Source: Candidatus Omnitrophota bacterium (lineage in GTDB: Bacteria; Omnitrophota; Gorgyraeia; Zapsychrales; JANLHA01). Taken from it: a stretch of 6,996 bases of DNA. Positions 1 to 4,439 of the stretch are shown piece after piece; positions within the stretch are counted from its first letter, which is position 1, and each line of letters begins with the position of its first letter. The DNA lies in the NCBI GenBank assembly GCA_024653845.1, contig JANLHA010000152.1:1-6996 (forward strand). The letters run 5' to 3'. The translations under genes and the position numbers were made by a program. The notes under the pieces are model-generated. The model was not told the DNA's origin. It saw only the letters and a program-made list of their open reading frames with translations, and made no database searches.

Positions 1-453
1 ATTCTTCATTTGTTATGTGATCTGACCATTGCCGCAGATAACGCGATTTTTGGTCAGACAGGTCCGAAGGTAGGTTCTTTCGACGGAGGATATGGAGCAA
101 GTTATATGGCCCGGATCGTTGGACAAAAGAAAGCTCGTGAGATTTGGTTTCTCTGTCGACAATATAACGCTCAACAAGCGCTTGAGATGGGATTGGTCAA
201 TGCGGTCGTTTCTTATGAACATCTTGAAGAAGAAACAGTCCAGTGGTGCCGAGAAATTCTAGCCAATTCTCCTATGGCGATCCGTTGTTTAAAGTCAGCC
301 TTGAACGCGGATTGCGATGGCCAAGCGGGATTGCAAGAACTCGCTGGCAACGCCACGATGTTGTTTTATATGACCGAAGAAGGGCAAGAAGGGCGCAACG
401 CGTTTAACGAAAAACGTAAACCTGATTTTTCAAAATTTCCGAAAAGGCCGTAA
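1..453 (+). CDS. menB: 1,4-dihydroxy-2-naphthoyl-CoA synthase (MenB), 5'-truncated by window edge
   Basis: MenB closes the second ring in menaquinone synthesis, converting o-succinylbenzoyl-CoA to 1,4-dihydroxy-2-naphthoyl-CoA in the cytoplasm. The frame is open from base 1 and encodes the last 150 residues; the E. coli enzyme is about 285 residues, so roughly 135 N-terminal residues lie left of the window. The resemblance to E. coli MenB, recalled from memory, is close throughout. Visible key residues (window numbering) are Gln19-Thr20-Gly21 and Trp49, matching the bicarbonate site of type I MenB (E. coli Q154, G156, W184), Asp28 in SFDGG (E. coli D163), and Tyr123 in [12 protein letters not shown] (E. 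coli Y258). All spacings agree with E. coli. The enzyme should therefore be the bicarbonate-dependent type. The C-terminal tail DFSKFPKRP is typical of the family. It is the first gene of the men group seen here, followed by a structured spacer before menA. Identity is essentially certain. Confidence 0.97.
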   Translation: MLHLLCDLTIAADNAIFGQTGPKVGSFDGGYGASYMARIVGQKKAREIWFLCRQYNAQQALEMGLVNAVVSYEHLEEETVQWCREILANSPMAIRCLKSALNADCDGQAGLQELAGNATMLFYMTEEGQEGRNAFNEKRKPDFSKFPKRP

Positions 454-460
454 TTGAAAT

Positions 461-575
461 TTTACTCAAGGGGAACGAACCCATTCGTTCACACGAACAC
501 CGTCTCAACTAGAATTGAAAACCTTATAGAAGACGGTGTCCGGAGTTCACTCATGGATTGTTCCCCTTGAATAAA
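461..575. repeat. Nested inverted repeats in the menB-menA spacer (structured leader or small palindromic element)
   Basis: Three pairings fill this spacer. The outer arms 466-476 (TCAAGGGGAAC) and 560-570 (GTTCCCCTTGA) are an exact 11-base inverted repeat; allowing one mismatch they extend to 461-476 / 560-575 (15 of 16 pairs). Inside is a hairpin of GAACGAA (473-479) and TTCGTTC (484-490) with a 4-base loop. A third pair joins 494-505 with 531-542, with 11 of 12 positions paired. The first hairpin shares bases 473-476 with the outer stem, so the two compete. No T-run follows any stem, so this does not look like an intrinsic terminator. The outer stem ends three bases before the menA ATG, so as RNA it could control menA translation; it could equally be a small mobile palindromic repeat. 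The pairings are seen directly; function is inference. Confidence 0.6.
542..570 (+). promoter_or_regulatory. Shine-Dalgarno and 5-codon leader frame before menA
   Basis: GGAG at 542-545 lies seven bases before an ATG at 553, a good Shine-Dalgarno spacing. The frame reads ATG GAT TGT TCC CCT TGA (M-D-C-S-P-stop) and ends at 570, eight bases before the likely menA ATG at 579, in a different frame from menA. The frame covers the 3' arm of the outer inverted repeat (560-570). Translating ribosomes would hold that stem open and could then restart at menA, which has no ribosome-binding sequence of its own. Regulation by this leader is inference; a frame this short can also arise by chance. Confidence 0.35.
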
Positions 576-578
576 TAT

Positions 579-1508
579 ATGCAACCTTCATTCTTAAAAA
601 TCTGGCTCACCGCCATCCGCCCCAAGACTCTTCCCGCAGCCATTGCTCCAGTGATAATGGGGACAGGCATGGCGTTTGGCGATGGGGTTCATCATTTGTC
701 ATCTGCTGTTGTTGCTTTATTAGGAGCGCTTACCATTCAAATCGGCACCAATCTCGCGAATGATTATTTTGACTTTCAAAAAGGCGCTGATAATGAAAAC
801 CGTCAAGGTCCGACGCGGGTCACACAAGCAGGATGGGTAACCCCCAATCAAATGATTGTTGCCGTCACGATCTTTTTTTTGCTATCAGCGCTGGCTTGCG
901 GTTGGCTTGTGCTGCGCGCAGGCTGGCCCATTGCAATCATCGGGATATTGTCGATTGCTTTTGGACTTCTCTATACGGCGGGACCTTTTTCTCTGGCCTA
1001 CCTAGGGCTCGGCGAAACGTTTGCACTTCTTTTTTTTGGCCCCATTGCTGTGGCAGGAACCTACTACGTTCAGTCTTTTGAAATCAATGAGGCGGTGATT
1101 CTGGCTGGATTTGGTCCGGGTTTTTTGTCGGCAGCAATTCTTGCAATCAATAATTTGCGTGATATCGAAACAGACCGCGGCTCCCGGAAGAAAACATTGG
1201 CGGTCCGATTAGGAAAACGTTTTGCCCAAAACGAATGTTTTATTTTTGTCATCGCTGCGGCGTTGATCCCCGTTCTCATCTATGGAATGATTCAAGACCA
1301 TATCGAAATTCTTTGGACAGCCCTCATTGCTCTTTTTGCTTTTCCGACGATACAGGCAGTTTATTCTCAGTCGGAAGGTCCGGAACTCAATGGGGCCTTG
1401 GCTCATACAGGTAGGCTTCTTTTTATTTACAGTCTTGTTTTTTCAATGGGATGGATATCTTATGAAGATTGTTGGCGTCAAATTATTTCACTACGTTCTT
1501 CCTTTTAA
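579..1508 (+). CDS. menA: 1,4-dihydroxy-2-naphthoate polyprenyltransferase (MenA)
   Basis: MenA is an integral membrane UbiA-family enzyme that joins 1,4-dihydroxy-2-naphthoate to a polyprenyl diphosphate, releasing CO2 and giving demethylmenaquinone. The product is 309 residues, close to E. coli MenA (about 308). Family signatures are the N-terminal WLTAIRPKTLPAAIAPV, the first aspartate motif NDYFDFQKGAD (N61, D62, D65, D71) and the second NNLRDIETD (D195, D199) followed by RKKTLAVRLG; these aspartates bind Mg2+ and the prenyl diphosphate. I count about nine hydrophobic segments, the usual UbiA layout. I chose ATG 579 because it gives the standard N-terminus; TTG codons at 558 and 567 in the same frame would add seven or four residues. 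No Shine-Dalgarno stands before 579, but a short leader frame ends just upstream. The 3' end overlaps menC by 47 bases. Confidence 0.95.
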   Translation: MQPSFLKIWLTAIRPKTLPAAIAPVIMGTGMAFGDGVHHLSSAVVALLGALTIQIGTNLANDYFDFQKGADNENRQGPTRVTQAGWVTPNQMIVAVTIFFLLSALACGWLVLRAGWPIAIIGILSIAFGLLYTAGPFSLAYLGLGETFALLFFGPIAVAGTYYVQSFEINEAVILAGFGPGFLSAAILAINNLRDIETDRGSRKKTLAVRLGKRFAQNECFIFVIAAALIPVLIYGMIQDHIEILWTALIALFAFPTIQAVYSQSEGPELNGALAHTGRLLFIYSLVFSMGWISYEDCWRQIISLRSSF

Positions 1509-2544
1509 AATTCCAGTTATCATTCAAGAAAGAAAAATTCAAGGACGAGAAGGATTCCTTTTAGAGTTGAAAGATTCCGACGGGATCTGTGCCTATGGAG
1601 AGATTGCACCTTTAGTCGGGCGAAGTAAAGAAACTTTGAAAACCATTCTTCAGGAAATGAAGGGTGTTAGAAATTTTCTCTTACAGACTCAGCTCCCCAC
1701 ACATTTCGGGAGTCTCGAAGGAAAATTGCAAAAACTTTTTCAACCTTGCCGACCTTCGTGGGACGTTCAATTTGGGCTCGAAATGGCACTTTTGAATATG
1801 CGCGCCCATCAAAAAAAGATTCCTCTTTTTGCAACATTCAGCGAAACAGAAAAAACCTTTCTGCCACTCAATGGATTAGTCTTGGATACCTCATCGATGA
1901 AAGAAATTGATTCTTTGATTCATCAGGGTTATCAGACGCTCAAAATTAAAGTCCGTGCTCAAAATCTTAAACAAGAAATTAAGAATATCCTGGCGATTCA
2001 ACGTGCTTACGGCGAAGAAGTGATTCTACGTTTGGATGCCAATCAATCGTTGACATTCGATCAAGCTATTGAATTAGGAAAGACCATAGGACCTGCCATC
2101 GAATACATTGAAGAACCTTTTGCGGACATTGAACGAATTCCAGAATTTTATGAAGAGACCTTAATTCCTGTGGCATTGGATGAAGCGTTGGGCCAGTATG
2201 AAATCTCCAAAATCCAATCCATCTCTGGAGTTGAGGTTCTTGTGGTCAAGCCGAGCACGCTCGGAGGATTGGAAGCGTCATGGCAATTGGCTCAACAAGC
2301 TCGTGGGCGCGGGTTGCATGTGGTGATCAGTTCTTCTTTTGAAAGTGGAGTAGGGCTCTTGACGCTAGGCCATTTTGCTTTGGGAGTTTCCCGTACGACG
2401 GCCGCAGGTCTGGATACTCTCAAATATTTCGAGAAAGACCTTTTGAAAAAAACTCTTACTATCATGCATGGAAATCTTGATCTGCACTCGACGGTCCATA
2501 CGGAAGATCTCAACTTTGACCTTCTTGAAGAAGTGCAGTTATGA
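1462..2544 (+). CDS. menC: o-Succinylbenzoate synthase (MenC)
   Basis: MenC is a cytoplasmic enolase-superfamily enzyme that dehydrates SHCHC to o-succinylbenzoate. The product is 360 residues, within the family range (about 320 in E. coli, 370 in Bacillus). The N-terminal capping domain contains GEIAPL and SWDVQFGLEMAL. The barrel carries the expected catalytic set: K161-x-K163 in TLKIKV, metal ligand D192 in LRLDANQ, the glutamate pair E217-E218 in YIEEP, metal ligand D240 in ALDEAL, and the second catalytic lysine K263 in VVKPSTLGG. The C-terminal ISSSFESGVG stretch is typical of OSB synthases. The frame is open upstream to 1327, but the conserved N-terminus (KIVGVKLFHYVLPF) begins at ATG 1462, preceded by a weak GGGATGGA ribosome-binding sequence. 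It starts inside menA and its stop overlaps the menE start as ATGA, implying translational coupling. Confidence 0.95.
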   Translation: MKIVGVKLFHYVLPFKIPVIIQERKIQGREGFLLELKDSDGICAYGEIAPLVGRSKETLKTILQEMKGVRNFLLQTQLPTHFGSLEGKLQKLFQPCRPSWDVQFGLEMALLNMRAHQKKIPLFATFSETEKTFLPLNGLVLDTSSMKEIDSLIHQGYQTLKIKVRAQNLKQEIKNILAIQRAYGEEVILRLDANQSLTFDQAIELGKTIGPAIEYIEEPFADIERIPEFYEETLIPVALDEALGQYEISKIQSISGVEVLVVKPSTLGGLEASWQLAQQARGRGLHVVISSSFESGVGLLTLGHFALGVSRTTAAGLDTLKYFEKDLLKKTLTIMHGNLDLHSTVHTEDLNFDLLEEVQL

Positions 2545-3965
2545 AGTCTATTCCTTGTCCTCTAGCCCAAGCTGTTCAAAAATTCCCTCATCACATTGCT
2601 CTCCAGGGCAAAAATTTTTCTCTCACCTATGCCCAATGGGAAAAAAGTGTTCGTGAAGCTCAACAACATCTTCTCGAGAATGGGATTTCAAAAGAGGATC
2701 GAATTGCTCTTTTAACGAGCAATCGACCCCAAGATTTGCATATGATGATTGCAGCATGGAGAATTGGGGCGGTAGTTTGTCTTTTGCCGATGAGAGAGCC
2801 ACAAAGCGTTATCAAAAAATATATCAAGCAGCTCAATTGCAAAGTTCTGGCTAAAAAAGGTAACCGACCATCACCCCGAATAAAAAATTCATCTCAATTT
2901 AACCCTCATCAACTCGCCACCATCATTTTCTCCTCGGGAAGCACCGGCGCACCCAAAATGATCGTGCACACCTTGGGTAATCATTACGACAACGCGCGCG
3001 GTGCCAATCAGAATATTCCTGTCACACCTGATGACCGGTGGCTCTTATCTTTGCCGATTTATCATGTGAGTGGACTGAGTATTCTTTTCCGAATTCTTTC
3101 AGGAGGAGGGACAATTGTTTTTCCTGACAAAAATAAATCTCTTTTGGAAAATATCAGAAAATTTAAAGTCACTATTATCTCAGTAGTTCCGACTCAACTG
3201 ATCCGTCTACTTCAAGAAGTAGCGGCCGCAAAAATTCTTCGTCGTCTCAAAGCCATTCTTCTCGGAGGGGCGCCTATTCCTACGCATCTTCTCAAAATTT
3301 GCGCTGAGAAAAAAATTCCCATTTACCAGACGTATGGATTAAGCGAAATGGCGTCACAAGTGGCAACGGCCCCAAAAGAGCGGGTGACGCGGAGGAGGGC
3401 ACGGGTCGAATTGTCTCTGCAATTCGACACTTCCTCGCCAATCGGCTCGGTCGCAGGACCCGCTCTATGCGTTCTGCCCTATCGAAAAGTTCATCTTGCA
3501 AAAGATAGCGAGATTCTTGTCCGTGGTTCAACACTCTTTAGTGGATATTGGACTCCGCAAGGGCTCCAACGCCCATTGATATCCCACAAATGGTTTCCAA
3601 CTGGAGATATCGGAAAAATTTGGGAAGAGAAAGGCAAACAATTTTTAACAATCACAGGTCGCAAAGACAACATGTTCATTTCCGGAGGAGAAAATATTTA
3701 TCCCGAGGAAATTGAAAAATGCCTAACCGAAATTGAAGGAATCGAGGAAGCGGTCGTAGTGCCTCAAAAAAATAAAGAATTTGGATTTCTCCCTGCGGCT
3801 TTTATAAAATTTTCAAAAGGCAAACTATCAACATCTCAACTACGGGCGAAACTGCAGAGAAAATTACCTTCTTTTAAAATCCCACGAAAATTCTTACCTT
3901 GGCCTAAAAAGTTAAAATTTTCTCTTAAAATTTCTCGATCGGAATTTCAAAAACTTATTTCTTGA
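2541..3965 (+). CDS. menE: o-Succinylbenzoate-CoA ligase (MenE)
   Basis: MenE activates o-succinylbenzoate with ATP and CoA to OSB-CoA, the MenB substrate, in the cytoplasm. The 474-residue product is an acyl-adenylate (ANL) enzyme with its core motifs in order: the phosphate loop SSGSTGAPK (131-139), YGLSE (265-269), TGDIG with ribose-binding D356, hinge GRKDN (373-377) followed by SGGENIYPEEIE, and a C-terminal K463 in SLKISR matching the catalytic lysine of GIKISR in E. coli MenE. The start is fixed by the ATGA overlap with menC. One oddity lies between YGLSEMASQV and the VLPYRKVHL strand: the linker is roughly 20 residues longer than in E. coli, arginine-rich (five CGG/AGG codons within 3381-3404), and coincides with a G+C-rich palindrome at 3377-3466. 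This looks like an in-frame insertion in a surface loop. All catalytic motifs survive, so the enzyme is probably active. The 3' end overlaps the convergent thioesterase gene by 11 bases. Confidence 0.95.
   Translation: MKSIPCPLAQAVQKFPHHIALQGKNFSLTYAQWEKSVREAQQHLLENGISKEDRIALLTSNRPQDLHMMIAAWRIGAVVCLLPMREPQSVIKKYIKQLNCKVLAKKGNRPSPRIKNSSQFNPHQLATIIFSSGSTGAPKMIVHTLGNHYDNARGANQNIPVTPDDRWLLSLPIYHVSGLSILFRILSGGGTIVFPDKNKSLLENIRKFKVTIISVVPTQLIRLLQEVAAAKILRRLKAILLGGAPIPTHLLKICAEKKIPIYQTYGLSEMASQVATAPKERVTRRRARVELSLQFDTSSPIGSVAGPALCVLPYRKVHLAKDSEILVRGSTLFSGYWTPQGLQRPLISHKWFPTGDIGKIWEEKGKQFLTITGRKDNMFISGGENIYPEEIEKCLTEIEGIEEAVVVPQKNKEFGFLPAAFIKFSKGKLSTSQLRAKLQRKLPSFKIPRKFLPWPKKLKFSLKISRSEFQKLIS
3377..3466. 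repeat. G+C-rich palindromic element apparently inserted in frame within menE
   Basis: The outer arms AGAGCGGGT (3377-3385) and ACCCGCTCT (3458-3466) are a perfect 9-base inverted repeat. At the centre GTCGAATTG (3405-3413) and CAATTCGAC (3420-3428) pair perfectly around a 6-base loop; the segments between are only partly complementary. By hand count 3378-3465 is about 65% G+C, against 43% in bases 3301-3360 and 38% in 3481-3540. The element is 90 bases long, a multiple of three with no stop, and encodes about 30 residues in a linker that is unusually long for MenE. These signs suggest a small palindromic repeat that entered a coding region, like the Rickettsia palindromic elements in principle, though I claim no kinship. 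The native boundary is uncertain: IGSVAGPAL could be native MenE sequence, in which case the insertion is shorter. Confidence 0.55.
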
Positions 3966-4359
3966 TTTTCTCAATGGCTGTTCGAAGTTCTGCCGGGAGA
4001 GAAATTTTGTTGCGGGTCTTTTTATTCATAGTCACATGAACTGTTTTACCAGCACCAACTCGACGCTTCTTTTGATCGGTGATGGTATAAGCAAAGGTGA
4101 AGGATGTTTTCCCAATCCGTTCAACGGTGACACCAATCGTGATCACATCTCCGACAAACAGAGGAGCATCGTAATCCGCTTCGGCGTGGACAATCGGAAG
4201 AAAGTAAGGTTTCTTTCGAATGAGGTCAGCAAATCCAAAACCAATTTTTTCAAGGAGAGATTCATAAGCATCGTGCATCAATTTGAGCTGGTGACTAAAA
4301 AACAAAAGCCCTGCAGCGTCGGTTTCGTGGAGTTTGATTTTGGTGGAATAGGTGTACAT
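3955..4359 (-). CDS. Hot-dog thioesterase, probable 1,4-dihydroxy-2-naphthoyl-CoA hydrolase
   Basis: The 134-residue product belongs to the 4-hydroxybenzoyl-CoA thioesterase / YbgC-like hot-dog family and probably releases DHNA from DHNA-CoA, the step between MenB and MenA. The motif ETDAAGLLFFSHQLKLMHDA, then YESLLEKIGF, has the catalytic aspartate at D14; with PIVHAEADYDAP and GD further on it closely matches the cyanobacterial DHNA-CoA thioesterase as I recall it (TDGAGVVYF, HEAYESWL, PLVHASIDFFAP). I chose ATG 4359 (MYTYSTKIKL) because family members begin a few residues before this strand. An in-frame ATG at 4371 and a GTG at 4395 are alternatives, but a TATAAT box overlaps the 4371 codon and no Shine-Dalgarno precedes any of them. 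The gene runs convergent to the men genes and overlaps the menE tail by 11 bases. The family is certain; the substrate is inferred from similarity and from the men neighbours. It is not of the E. coli MenI (YdiI) subfamily, so no symbol is given. Confidence 0.88.
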   Translation of the reverse strand: MYTYSTKIKLHETDAAGLLFFSHQLKLMHDAYESLLEKIGFGFADLIRKKPYFLPIVHAEADYDAPLFVGDVITIGVTVERIGKTSFTFAYTITDQKKRRVGAGKTVHVTMNKKTRNKISLPAELRTAIEKIKK

Positions 4360-4369
4360 GATGGGGTTC

Positions 4370-4397
4370 ATTATAACATTGCCCAATGACCGCACAA
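4370..4397 (-). promoter_or_regulatory. Candidate promoter of the thioesterase gene
   Basis: On the minus strand a perfect TATAAT (4375-4370) stands 16 bases downstream of TTGTGC (4397-4392), which matches three of six bases of the -35 consensus. Transcription would begin near 4363, only about four bases before ATG 4359, giving an almost leaderless message. This fits the absence of a Shine-Dalgarno and argues for the 4359 start over 4371. It is a consensus match only. Confidence 0.4.
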
Positions 4398-4400
4398 GGC

Positions 4401-4429
4401 TTGTTTTACGATATTTAGTATTTTATACT
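4401..4429 (+). promoter_or_regulatory. Candidate promoter of the large secreted-protein gene
   Basis: TTGTTT (4401-4406) and TATACT (4424-4429, five of six consensus bases) are separated by 17 bases. The predicted transcription start is near 4436, about four bases before ATG 4440. An in-frame TAA at 4434-4436 rules out an upstream extension of the gene, and no Shine-Dalgarno is present, so initiation is probably near-leaderless. The -35 box is weak and the region is A+T-rich, so this remains a consensus match. Confidence 0.4.
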
Positions 4430-4438
4430 TAACTAAAT
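4413..4438. repeat. Short dyad around the divergent promoter (possible operator)
   Basis: ATTTAGT (4413-4419) and ACTAAAT (4432-4438) form a perfect 7-base inverted repeat with 12 bases between. A second small dyad, AGTAT-TTT-ATACT (4417-4429), lies within it. The element brackets the candidate TATACT box of the rightward promoter, where a repressor would act. The sequence is very A+T-rich, so chance is a real alternative. Confidence 0.25.
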
Positions 4439-4439
4439 T

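Noticed and set aside
466..490. Hairpin after menB as an intrinsic terminator
   Set aside because: No run of T follows the stem at 473-490, and the next bases belong to another pairing.
1327..1461. Upstream extension of the menC frame (45 extra residues)
   Set aside because: The extension lies wholly inside menA and has no MenC similarity; the conserved N-terminus begins at ATG 1462.
3913..3935. Possible hairpin AAATTTT / AAAATTT near the menE end as a terminator
   Set aside because: The stem is A/T only, too weak, lies within menE coding sequence and lacks the G+C stem plus T-run of an intrinsic terminator.
4036..4389. 117-codon plus-strand frame
   Set aside because: It is antisense to the thioesterase gene, whose minus-strand product matches a known family; the plus-strand translation shows no motif.
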